From positions 1-41,558 of the forward strand of contig NZ_JBHSCH010000043.1 in assembly GCF_042651065.1 (NCBI RefSeq): 41,558 nt of DNA, in the 5' to 3' direction. This stretch comes from Pseudoroseomonas aestuarii. Lineage in GTDB: Bacteria > Pseudomonadota > Alphaproteobacteria > Acetobacterales > Acetobacteraceae. The position numbers and the translations under genes are program-made. Below are positions 23,217 to 30,129 of this stretch, piece after piece; the first letter of the stretch is position 1, and each line of letters starts with the position of its first letter. The notes under the pieces were generated by a model, which saw only the letters and a list, made by a program, of their open reading frames with translations, did not search any database and was not told the DNA's origin.

Positions 23217-23246
23217 GGCTTCCTCCCGCTGCTCGGCGTTTCCCAA

Positions 23247-23275
23247 ACTGTATGTTGGTACGTTCGTCTTGCCTA
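23247..23275 (-). promoter_or_regulatory. Predicted promoter of the acyl-CoA dehydrogenase operon
   Basis: On the minus strand TAGGCA (23270-23275) and TACAGT (23247-23252, four of six matches to TATAAT) are separated by exactly 17 bp. The pair mirrors the promoter at 8255-8283 (TTGGCA-N17-TACGGT). The start would be near 23240, giving a 24-nt leader to the upstream ORF. Confidence 0.5.
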
Positions 23276-23281
23276 GCGGAA
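23265..23281. promoter_or_regulatory. Putative IclR operator, copy 2
   Basis: CGTCTTGCCTAGCGGAA matches the element at 8273-8289 at 15 of 17 positions and overlaps the predicted -35 box in the same way. Outside the core, CTTGC and GCAAG (23268-23272 and 23285-23289) form a further small dyad. No regulator gene is adjacent, so control by the IclR protein encoded at 8361 is the simplest reading. Confidence 0.5.
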
Positions 23282-23335
23282 TAAGCAAGTTGCCTGTCGT
23301 TTGAAACATCGCCCGGGCGGGCGCGAATGCGCCGC

Positions 23336-23360
23336 GGCCCGCCATCCGGAATGGCGGGCC
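23336..23360. terminator. Perfect 10-bp hairpin between acyl-CoA dehydrogenase promoter and recombinase
   Basis: GGCCCGCCAT (23336-23345) and ATGGCGGGCC (23351-23360) form a perfect stem with a 5-nt loop. It lies downstream of the recombinase, whose transcription runs toward it, and upstream of the acyl-CoA dehydrogenase promoter. It could end recombinase transcription and insulate the next operon. No T-run follows on either strand. Confidence 0.45.
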
Positions 23361-23428
23361 TGACCCAGGTGCGGAGGCAGGAAGGGAAGGGGCAGGCAGG
23401 AAAAGGGTAGCGGGGGCCAAGAAGTCTT

Positions 23429-23507
23429 GCGGATCGGTCCCGATCCGCCTTCAGGCGCCGGCGCTCCGCCCGGCGATGCGCCATGGGGCGCTGCGCCCAT
23501 CCGGGCG
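23429..23507. repeat. Palindrome cluster in the 3' flank of the recombinase gene
   Basis: Two inverted repeats follow one another: GCGGATCGG/CCGATCCGC (23429-23437 and 23440-23448, 2-nt centre) and CGCCCGG/CCGGGCG (23467-23473 and 23501-23507), the second enclosing further short palindromes such as CCATGG. They begin 27 bp from the recombinase stop. They may be a terminator or recombination sites; the sequence alone does not decide. Confidence 0.5.
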
Positions 23508-23533
23508 CAGGCGCCTCGCCGCGGAATCCGGTA

Positions 23534-24568
23534 TCAGAGGTCCAGCAGGCGCGCCGGGCTGTCCTGGGTGATCTTGGCGCGGCGGCGGTAGGATTGGGTG
23601 GTCGCGAAATCCGATTGCCGGGCGTGGTGCATCACCTGCTCGTCCCGCGCCCCGTTCAGATAGGCCTCGGTGATGAAGCCGGCACGCAGCCCGTGCGGCG
23701 AGAGGCGCTCCCGCTCGTCCACCGTCAGCCCGGCCCGCTCGGCGCGGCGGCGCAGGATGCGCCACACCCCCTGCGGGCTGAGCCGGTCCTCCATGGTGCC
23801 GGCGGCGGTGACGCGGCGGAACACCGCGCCGTACTCGATCCGGCTGCGGCCCAGCCACTGCTCCATGGCGCGCACCGGGCAGGAGAGCGGGTTCAGGCCG
23901 CGCGGGATGCCGAGATCCGCCCCCTCCCCTTCCTGGTCGCGCTTGGAACGGGGGATGCGCAGCGTCATGCCATCGGTGGTGAAGCGCAGATGCTCGCGGT
24001 CGATCGCCACCAGCTCGGAGCGGCGCAGGGCACCGGCGAAGCCGAGCAGGAAGATGGCGCGGTCCCGCAGCCCGGCGAGATCGGTGCCGCAGACGTTGAG
24101 AAGCTGCTTCACCTCCACCGAGGTCAGCGCCGCCGCCGGCCGCACAGGCTTGGAGTGGGTGGCGAAGATGCCGCGCAGCGTGGCGCGGATGGCTGGGTCC
24201 CCCGGTTGCCAGGGATGGCCGGACTGCCGGTGCATGTGGGCGATGGCGGCGAGGCGGCGCTTGAGGCTGTTGCGGCCCAGCGTCTGCGCGACGCTGGCCA
24301 GGTGCCCGGCGATGACCACCGGCGCCGCCGGCAGGGCGGAGACGCCGCCCGCCCGGCACCAGGTGGAGAAGGCCTTCCAGTCGGAGGCGTAGGCGCGGCG
24401 GGTGTTGTCGGACAAGGCGCGGCCGGCGTAGTTGGCGGCCTTGGCCACCGCCTGCCCCACCGGCCCGGACAGCAGCGCCAGCGCCTCGGGCGAGAGGGTG
24501 CCGGCGGCGAGCTGCAGCACCTCCTGCGGCACGGCCGGCGGGGACGCGGAACTGTCCTGGTCGGCCAT
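23534..24568 (-). CDS. Tyrosine recombinase (site-specific integrase)
   Basis: A 344-residue tyrosine recombinase. An N-terminal SAM-like core-binding domain covers about residues 45-140 (DNTRRAYASDWKAFSTWC), then the catalytic domain. Active-site residues are Arg182 (GALRRSELVAI), Lys209 (SKRDQEG), His292 and Arg295 (HGLRAG) and Tyr327 (TTQSYRRR). The position of the usual second His/Trp reads Gln318 (ARQSDFATTQSY against LGHSDLSTTQIY in XerD-like proteins). AAGGAGGA lies 7 bp before the ATG at 24568. No excisionase, transposition gene, tRNA or obvious cargo is next to it, so it may be a remnant of an integrated element or a domesticated recombinase. It has its own promoter with an overlapping palindrome. 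Confidence 0.9.
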   Translation of the reverse strand: MADQDSSASPPAVPQEVLQLAAGTLSPEALALLSGPVGQAVAKAANYAGRALSDNTRRAYASDWKAFSTWCRAGGVSALPAAPVVIAGHLASVAQTLGRNSLKRRLAAIAHMHRQSGHPWQPGDPAIRATLRGIFATHSKPVRPAAALTSVEVKQLLNVCGTDLAGLRDRAIFLLGFAGALRRSELVAIDREHLRFTTDGMTLRIPRSKRDQEGEGADLGIPRGLNPLSCPVRAMEQWLGRSRIEYGAVFRRVTAAGTMEDRLSPQGVWRILRRRAERAGLTVDERERLSPHGLRAGFITEAYLNGARDEQVMHHARQSDFATTQSYRRRAKITQDSPARLLDL

Positions 24569-24591
24569 GCCTCTGTCCTCCTTTTGAGCAG

Positions 24592-24630
24592 CCCCGGCGA
24601 ACGGGAACATGTGTTCCCATTCTGCCGGGG
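24592..24630. promoter_or_regulatory. Nested palindrome (operator) at the recombinase promoter
   Basis: An inner palindrome GGGAACA-TG-TGTTCCC (24603-24618) is enclosed by outer arms CCCCGGC (24592-24598) and GCCGGGG (24624-24630). The inner part contains GAAC-N4-GTTC, the form of a Gram-positive LexA box. It covers the expected transcription start of the recombinase (about 24612), the classic site for a repressor. Which repressor binds is unknown. Confidence 0.55.
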
Positions 24631-24647
24631 CGGGGCCGCTTCGGCAA
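24619..24647 (-). promoter_or_regulatory. Predicted sigma-70 promoter of the recombinase
   Basis: On the minus strand TTGCCG (24642-24647) and CAGAAT (24619-24624) are 17 bp apart; each matches four of six consensus bases. Transcription would begin near 24612, inside the palindrome, leaving a leader of about 44 nt with a strong ribosome binding site. Confidence 0.45.
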
Positions 24648-24720
24648 GAGCCTAGGCGCTTGTTAAATCTCAGGAACAGAGCCGCCCTGCGGAGAGTGCC
24701 GCGCCGCGGGCGGGGGCCGG

Positions 24721-25905
24721 TCAGGCCGGCTGCGGGGCGGCGCCGCGGGCGCGCCGGTCCAGCGCACCGCTCCACAGGGTGAGGCCGAGGGCAGCGGCCA
24801 CCAGCAGCGCGCCCACCCAGGGTGTGGCGCCGAGGCCGAGCGGCGATTCCACCACCACGCCCCCCACCCAGGCGCCGGCGGCGATGCCGAGATTGAAGGC
24901 GGCGATGTTCAGCGCGGAGGCGACATCCACCGCCTCCGGCCGGTGCAGCCGGGCGAGCTGCACCACATAGAGCTGCAGCCCCGGCACGTTGGCGAAGGAG
25001 AGGAAGCCGAGCGCCGCCAGCGTCGGCAGGGCCAGCCAGGGCAGCGGCGCGGTCAGGCTGAACAGCGCCAGCACCAGCGCCTGGAGCGCGAAGAGCACGG
25101 TCAGCGCCCGCACCGGGTCGCGGTCCGCGACGCGGCCGCCCACCAGGTTGCCGGCGGCGATGGCCAGCCCGTAGAGCACCAGGATCAGGCTGACGCTGCC
25201 CTCCGAGAAGCCGCCCACCTGCTGCAGCACCGGCGCGAGATAGGTGAAGGTGACGAAGGTGCCGCCATAGCCCAGCGCCGTCATGGCGAAGACCAGCAGC
25301 AGGCGGCCGCTGCCCAGCACGCGGGCCTGCTCCAGCAGGCGCGTCGGCGGCGCCTTGGGCAGGCCGGCGGGCAGCAGCGCGGCGATGGCGATGAAGGCCA
25401 CCACGCCGAGCCCGGCCACGGCCAGGAAGGTGGCCCGCCAGCCGAAGCCCTGGCCGATCCAGGTGCCGAGCGGCACGCCGGTGACGATGGCGACGGTGAG
25501 GCCCATGAACATCATGGCGATGGCCGAGGCGCGCCGGTCCGGCGCCACCAGCCCGGCGGCGATGGTGGCGCCCACCGAGAAGAACACGCCATGCGCGAAG
25601 GCCGAGAGCACGCGCGCCGCCAGCAGCGTGCCGTAGCCCGGCGCCAGCGCCGCGGCCAGGTTGCCGGCGACGAACAGCGCCATCAGCCCGAGCAGCAGCG
25701 CCTTGCGCCCGGCCCGGCCGGTCAGCGCCGTCAGCACCGGCGCGCCGAAGGTGACGCCCAGCGCATAGACGCTGACGATCAGCCCGGCCAGGGGCAGGGA
25801 GATGCCGAGATCCTGCGCCACGGTGGGCAGCAGGCCGACGATGACGAATTCCGTGGTGCCGATCGCGTAGGCCGCGATGGTCAGGGCGAAGAGGGCAAGA
25901 GGCAT
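24721..25905 (-). CDS. MFS exporter, AraJ/YdhP-like
   Basis: A 394-residue MFS transporter with 12 predicted helices. The N-terminal MPLALFALTIAAYAIGTTEF, the helix pair FVIVGLLPTVAQDLGI and the loop TGRAGRKALLLG are typical of the drug or sugar efflux proteins of the AraJ/YdhP group. The ATG at 25905 is preceded by GAGGAG at 7 bp; the frame stays open to 26010, but that part overlaps the LysR control region. It is divergent from a LysR regulator (26047), with a 141-bp gap holding a dyad, an arrangement common for regulator-controlled exporters. The substrate is unknown. Confidence 0.88.
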   Translation of the reverse strand: MPLALFALTIAAYAIGTTEFVIVGLLPTVAQDLGISLPLAGLIVSVYALGVTFGAPVLTALTGRAGRKALLLGLMALFVAGNLAAALAPGYGTLLAARVLSAFAHGVFFSVGATIAAGLVAPDRRASAIAMMFMGLTVAIVTGVPLGTWIGQGFGWRATFLAVAGLGVVAFIAIAALLPAGLPKAPPTRLLEQARVLGSGRLLLVFAMTALGYGGTFVTFTYLAPVLQQVGGFSEGSVSLILVLYGLAIAAGNLVGGRVADRDPVRALTVLFALQALVLALFSLTAPLPWLALPTLAALGFLSFANVPGLQLYVVQLARLHRPEAVDVASALNIAAFNLGIAAGAWVGGVVVESPLGLGATPWVGALLVAAALGLTLWSGALDRRARGAAPQPA

Positions 25906-26017
25906 GGAAAGGCTCCTCGCCCGCCGCAGCGGCCGGGCGAATGGGGGAAGGATCGGGTTGCGCCCCAGATGCGCCCTGGCGAGCCTTCTGATAATCGAGG
26001 CATTTGGCACGACACCT

Positions 26018-26032
26018 GTGAAATAGATTCAC
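26018..26032. promoter_or_regulatory. LysR-type dyad between MFS exporter and LysR gene
   Basis: GTGAA-ATAGA-TTCAC is a perfect 5-bp dyad with a 5-bp centre in an AT-richer patch, 15 bp before the LysR start codon. Its form fits a LysR autoregulatory site and may control both divergent genes. Confidence 0.5.
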
Positions 26033-26046
26033 GAATAGGAGCCAGC

Positions 26047-26961
26047 ATGAACAACCGGGCCGGCGAGATGGAGGCCTTCGCCCTGGCCGCGGAGCTGGGC
26101 AGCTTCTCCGCCGCCGGGCGGCGGCTGGGGCTCTCGCCCTCCGCCGTCAGCAAGCTGGTGGCGCGGGTGGAGGACCGGCTGGGCGCCCGCCTGCTGCTGC
26201 GCTCCACCCGGGCGCTGCGGCTGACACCGGAAGGCGAGGCCTATCTGGCGCGGGCGCAGCACATCCTGGCCGAGATCGACACGGCGGAGCGCGCGGTGGC
26301 CAGCGGCGCCGGGGCGGTGCCGCGCGGCAAGCTGCGGGTCAGCGCCTCGGTCGGGTTCGGCGTGAGCTGCGTGGTGCCGCTGGTGCCGGCCTTCCTGGCG
26401 CTGCACCCCGCCGTGCAGCTCGACCTCTCGCTGAGCGACGGGCTGGTGGACCTGGTGGAGGACCGCACCGACATCGCCATCCGCTCCGGCCCGCTGCGGG
26501 ATTCGGCGCTGAAGGCGCGGCTGCTGATGCGCAGCCGGCGGGTGATCGTGGCCGCGCCCGCCTATCTGGCGCGGCACGGCGTGCCGGAGCGGCCGCAGGA
26601 CCTGATGCGGCACAACTGCCTCGGCTTCAACTTCCGCCGCAGCCTGGAGGGCTGGCCCTTCCGCGACCCCGGCGGCACGGAAGCCTACACCCTGGCCGTG
26701 CCCGGCAATGTGCAGGCGAACAACGGCGCCACCCATCTGCAACTCTGCCGGGCGGGGCTCGGGCTGGCGCGGCTCGGTGCCTTCCATGTGGCGAAGGACA
26801 TCGCGCAGGGGCGGCTGGTGCCGGTGCTGGAAGCCTTCAATGCCGGGGAGACGGAGGAGATCAACGCCCTCCATCTCGGCCACGCCCATCTGGCGGCGCG
26901 CATCCGTGCCTTCATCGACTTCCTGGCCCGGCACCTTTCCGCCCGGCACCTCCCCGGCTGA
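26047..26961 (+). CDS. LysR-family transcriptional regulator
   Basis: A 304-residue LysR regulator of the CrgA/DsdC-like group. The N-terminal HTH (about residues 4-61) contains SFSAAGRRLGLSPSAVSKLVARVE, and the effector domain begins near LRVSASVGFGVSCVVPLVPAF. The ATG at 26047 follows AGGAG at 5 bp. It is divergent from an AraJ-like MFS exporter, which it probably controls. Typical group features such as DIAIRSGPLRDSALKARLL and the late HLQLCRAGLGLARL are present. The effector is unknown. Confidence 0.9.
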   Translation: MNNRAGEMEAFALAAELGSFSAAGRRLGLSPSAVSKLVARVEDRLGARLLLRSTRALRLTPEGEAYLARAQHILAEIDTAERAVASGAGAVPRGKLRVSASVGFGVSCVVPLVPAFLALHPAVQLDLSLSDGLVDLVEDRTDIAIRSGPLRDSALKARLLMRSRRVIVAAPAYLARHGVPERPQDLMRHNCLGFNFRRSLEGWPFRDPGGTEAYTLAVPGNVQANNGATHLQLCRAGLGLARLGAFHVAKDIAQGRLVPVLEAFNAGETEEINALHLGHAHLAARIRAFIDFLARHLSARHLPG

Positions 26962-27010
26962 AGCGGCCCATCCACCGGATCGGGAGCGCTGCCCCGTTCA
27001 GGCGGCGGCG

Positions 27011-27044
27011 CCCAGCCGGATCACGTGCCCAGCCGGAGCACGCG
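27011..27044. repeat. 17-bp tandem duplication spanning the ABC ATPase stop codon
   Basis: CCCAGCCGGATCACGTG (27011-27027) is followed directly by CCCAGCCGGAGCACGCG (27028-27044), 15 of 17 identical. The TCA that forms the minus-strand stop codon lies in the first copy at one of the differences. Because 17 is not a multiple of three, the duplication changes the reading frame at the end of the gene. Confidence 0.8.
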
Positions 27045-28409
27045 GCCGGCCGCCTTCTCCGCCAGCGCCGTCTCATGCGTGACGAGGAGCAGCGCCGTGC
27101 CGCGCTCCTCCACGCATTCCCGCAGCAGGGCCATGACCTCCTGCTGGGTCAGCGGGTCGAGGCGGGAGGTCGCCTCGTCCGCGAACAGCAGGGCCGGGTC
27201 CAGCAGCAGCGCCCGGAGCAGGCCGAAGCGTTGCAGCTCGCCGCCCGAGACCTCCGACGGCCTGCGGCCGAGCAGCGCCGGCTGCAACCGCAGGCGCGGC
27301 AGCAGCCCGGCGGCGCGGTCCTCCGCCAGCCCGTGCCGGCGCCGCAGCTCGGCGATGCCCTGGCCGAGCGTCTGGTGCGGCGTGAAGGCCGCGACCGGGT
27401 CCTGGTAGAGCTTCTGCAAACCGAGCGGCGCCACCCAGGCGCCGCGCCGCACCTGACCGCTGTCAGGCCGGGCGAGGCCGAGCAGCAGGTTGCCCAGCGT
27501 GGTCTTGCCGCAGCCGCTGGGCCCGGCGACGGCCACCACCTCCCCCTCGCCGATACCCATGTCGAGGCCGCCGAACAATTCGCGCCCGCCCAGCCGCTTG
27601 TGCAGGCCGTTCCCTTCCACGATCGCGCGGCCGGGGGGCCGGCGCGGCCAGTCCTGCCAGCGGGAGGGCTCGGCGCCGACCAGCCGGCGCGTGTAGTCGT
27701 GTTGGGGCGCCTCCAGCAGCCCCGGCAGGGCGCCGGCCTCGACCACGGCGCCCGACAGCATCACCATGGCCTGGCCGCCCAGCAGGCGCGCCAGGGCCAC
27801 GTCGTGGGTGATGACCAGCAGCATGCGCCCCGCCTCCGCCTCGGCGCGCAGCAGCGCGCCGGCGGTGTCGCGCAGTGCCGCGTCCAGCCCCTTGGTCGGC
27901 TCGTCGGCGATCAGCAGCGCGGCGCCCGCGGCCTCGGCGGCCGCGAGGGCCACGCGCTGGTTCATGCCGCCGGAGAGCTGGAAGGGATAGCGCCGCCCGG
28001 CGCCCTGCAGGCCGAGATGCGCCAGCCGCGCCGCCGCGCGCCGGCGCGCCTCGGCCGCGCCATGGCGGTGCACCAGCCGGTCCACCTCCGCCACCTGCGC
28101 CTCGGCGCGCATGGTCGGGTCCAGCGCCGCCCAGGGTTCCTGCGGCAGCATGGCGATGCGCCTTCCCCACAGGGCGCGGCGCTCGCGCGGCGGCAGCGGC
28201 AGCAGGTCCCGGCCATCCAGCAGGATGCGGCCTTCCGCGCGCAGGCCCGGCGGCAGGGTGCCCATCACCGCCTGCGCCAGCAGCGACTTGCCGGAGCCGG
28301 TCTCGCCCAGCAGCACCAGCGGCTCGCCCGGGGCCAGGGCGAAGCTGGCGCCCTGCACCAGCACGCCCTCCGGCCCGAGGATACGGAGCTTCTCGACGAT
28401 GAGGCTCAT
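27021..28409 (-). CDS. Fused double ATP-binding subunit of an Opp/Dpp/Nik-type ABC importer
   Basis: A 462-residue protein with two complete nucleotide-binding domains. The first has Walker A GETGSGKS (residues 35-42), signature LSGGMNQ (145-151) and Walker B LLIADEP. The second has GPSGCGKTT (296-304), signature VSGGELQ and Walker B LLFADEAT. His switch residues are in VITHDVA and LVTHETA. Opp/Dpp/Nik systems usually use two separate ATPases (D and F), so here they are joined in a compact form. The ATG overlaps the DppC-like permease stop (ATGA). The C-terminus ends RVLRLGT; a 17-bp tandem duplication across the stop codon has altered the last residues. The substrate follows from the operon's binding protein and is unknown. 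Confidence 0.92.
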   Translation of the reverse strand: MSLIVEKLRILGPEGVLVQGASFALAPGEPLVLLGETGSGKSLLAQAVMGTLPPGLRAEGRILLDGRDLLPLPPRERRALWGRRIAMLPQEPWAALDPTMRAEAQVAEVDRLVHRHGAAEARRRAAARLAHLGLQGAGRRYPFQLSGGMNQRVALAAAEAAGAALLIADEPTKGLDAALRDTAGALLRAEAEAGRMLLVITHDVALARLLGGQAMVMLSGAVVEAGALPGLLEAPQHDYTRRLVGAEPSRWQDWPRRPPGRAIVEGNGLHKRLGGRELFGGLDMGIGEGEVVAVAGPSGCGKTTLGNLLLGLARPDSGQVRRGAWVAPLGLQKLYQDPVAAFTPHQTLGQGIAELRRRHGLAEDRAAGLLPRLRLQPALLGRRPSEVSGGELQRFGLLRALLLDPALLFADEATSRLDPLTQQEVMALLRECVEERGTALLLVTHETALAEKAAGRVLRLGT

Positions 28410-29188
28410 GCGCGCTCCCGCCCCGCCAGCAGGTGCAGGCCGAGCACGGTGAGGAAGATCAGCAGGGCCGGCAGCAGCAGGGCCAGCGGCGCCTCGGCGT
28501 GGTAGGGCAGCAGCTCGGTCATCATGCTGCCCCATTCGGGCACCGGCGGGCGGGCGCCCACGCCCACGAAGGCCAGCGCCGCCACGGTGGTGACGGCCGT
28601 GCCGGCGGCGAAGGCGAACAGCGTGGCGATCAGCGGCGCCACCTCGGGCCAGAGATGGCGGCGCAGGATATGGCCGGCGCCGAGGCCGAGCAGCCGCGCC
28701 GCCTCCACCTGCGGCCGCGCCAGCACGCCCGCGGCGGTGTTGCGGCTGATGCGGAAGAACTCCACCCAAAGCGCCAGGGCGACGCCGATGTAGAGCGGCA
28801 GGAACTCGCCCGGCGCGAAGGCGGTGACCAGCACGACGAGCAGCAGCGCCGGCAGCGCCTGCACCGCATCGGCCAGGCCGAGCAGCAGGCGCTCCGGCCA
28901 GCCGCCGCGCAGCGCCGCCAGCAGGCCGAGCAGCGTGCCCGGCACGGCGGCGGCCAGCGCCGCCAGCAGCGCGTAGCCGAAGGACAGCCGCGCCCCGGCG
29001 GCCAGCCGCGCCAGCATGTCGCGCCCCAGATGGTCGGTGCCGAGCGGATGGCCAGCGCCCGGGGGGAGCAGCGTGGCGGAGAGGTTCTGGCGCAGCGGGT
29101 CGGCCCCGTGCAGCGGCCCGAGCAGGGCGAAGCCGGCCACGGCCGCCAGCATGGCGCCGCCCAGCAGGCGCCTGGAGGAGAGGGTCAT
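28406..29188 (-). CDS. ABC transporter permease, DppC/NikC type
   Basis: A 260-residue inner-membrane permease. The N-terminal helix (residues 8-24) is followed by the DppC hallmark GAGHPLGTDHLGRDMLARLAAG and five further hydrophobic segments. The cytoplasmic coupling loop is VEAARLLGLGAGHILRRHLWPEV, matching the EAA motif. It is second of two permeases, with 4-bp overlaps at both ends, which ensures equal translation. It pairs with the DppB-type permease and the fused ATPase. Confidence 0.92.
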   Translation of the reverse strand: MTLSSRRLLGGAMLAAVAGFALLGPLHGADPLRQNLSATLLPPGAGHPLGTDHLGRDMLARLAAGARLSFGYALLAALAAAVPGTLLGLLAALRGGWPERLLLGLADAVQALPALLLVVLVTAFAPGEFLPLYIGVALALWVEFFRISRNTAAGVLARPQVEAARLLGLGAGHILRRHLWPEVAPLIATLFAFAAGTAVTTVAALAFVGVGARPPVPEWGSMMTELLPYHAEAPLALLLPALLIFLTVLGLHLLAGRERA

Positions 29189-30129
29189 GCGGCGCGGCGC
29201 CTCGGATCCAGAAGCCAGCAGGCGAGGTCGGTCAGGGCGTTGAGGGCGACGAAGAGCAGCCCCATCAACAGCGCCGTGCCCTGCACCATCGGGATGTCGC
29301 GGCCCAGCACGGCGTGCACCAGCGCATGCCCGATGCCCGGCCAGGCGAAGAGGGATTCCACCACCACCACGCCCTCGATCAGGATGACGAGCTGCAGGCC
29401 GAGATAGGCGACCACCGGGATGGCGGCGTTGCGCACCCCGTGGCGCCGGAAGGCCGTGGCATCGTCCAGCCCCTTCATCCGCGCGAAGCCGAAGAAGGGG
29501 GCGGCGACCACCCCGGCCACCGCGTCCCGCGCCACGCGGGAGGAGGCGGCGGCGAGGCCCAGCGCCAGCGTCAGCGCCGGCAGGATCACCTCCCGCCAGC
29601 CGCCGACGCCGGCGACGGGCAGCCATTCCCACTCCACCGCCAGCCACAGCATCAGGCCGATGCCCACCAGGAAGGCCGGCAGGGCGCGCAGCGCGGCGGA
29701 GAGCACCAGCAGCGCGCCATCCCACCAGCCGCCGCTGCGCAGCCCGGCCAGCGCGCCGAGCGGCGGCCCGATGAGCAGGGAGAACAGCAGCGCCGTGGCC
29801 GAGAGCAGCAGCGTGTGGCCGAGCTGGATGCCGAGCGCCTCCGCCACCTCCTCGCCCGAGGCGAGGGAGACGCCGAGATCGAGCCGCAGCAGGCCGCCGA
29901 ACCAGGCGCCGAGCTGCACGGGCCAGGGCCGGTCCAGGCCCAGCTCCTGCCGCACGGCCTCGGCGGCGGCGCCGTCCACCAGGTCGTAGCCGTAGCGGCT
30001 GGCGGCGATGCGGTAGGCCATGTCGCCGGGCAGCAGACGCACCATCAGGAAGCAGGCGGTGCCGACCAGGAGCGCCACCAGCACCGCCTGGACGGCGCGG
30101 CCGCCCAGCACCCGGATCAGCCCGCCCAT
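29185..30129 (-). CDS. ABC transporter permease, DppB/NikB type
   Basis: A 314-residue permease with an N-terminal helix (about residues 9-31), the large periplasmic loop typical of DppB (RIAASRYGYDLVDGAAAEAV, then LGLDRPWPVQLGAWFGGLL) and five more helices. The EAA-like loop is FARMKGLDDATAFRRHGVRN. VVVESLFAWPGIGHAL is the conserved end-of-family segment. It starts 13 bp inside the 3' end of the binding-protein gene and overlaps the DppC-type gene by 4 bp. Confidence 0.92.
   Translation of the reverse strand: MGGLIRVLGGRAVQAVLVALLVGTACFLMVRLLPGDMAYRIAASRYGYDLVDGAAAEAVRQELGLDRPWPVQLGAWFGGLLRLDLGVSLASGEEVAEALGIQLGHTLLLSATALLFSLLIGPPLGALAGLRSGGWWDGALLVLSAALRALPAFLVGIGLMLWLAVEWEWLPVAGVGGWREVILPALTLALGLAAASSRVARDAVAGVVAAPFFGFARMKGLDDATAFRRHGVRNAAIPVVAYLGLQLVILIEGVVVVESLFAWPGIGHALVHAVLGRDIPMVQGTALLMGLLFVALNALTDLACWLLDPRRRAA

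Noticed and set aside
23156..24720. tRNA or direct-repeat attachment site next to the recombinase
   Set aside because: I found no tRNA-like fold or T-loop sequence and no matching direct repeats on the two sides.
24943..26046. Upstream extension of the LysR frame on the plus strand
   Set aside because: It runs antisense through the MFS exporter; AGGAG before 26047 fixes the real start.
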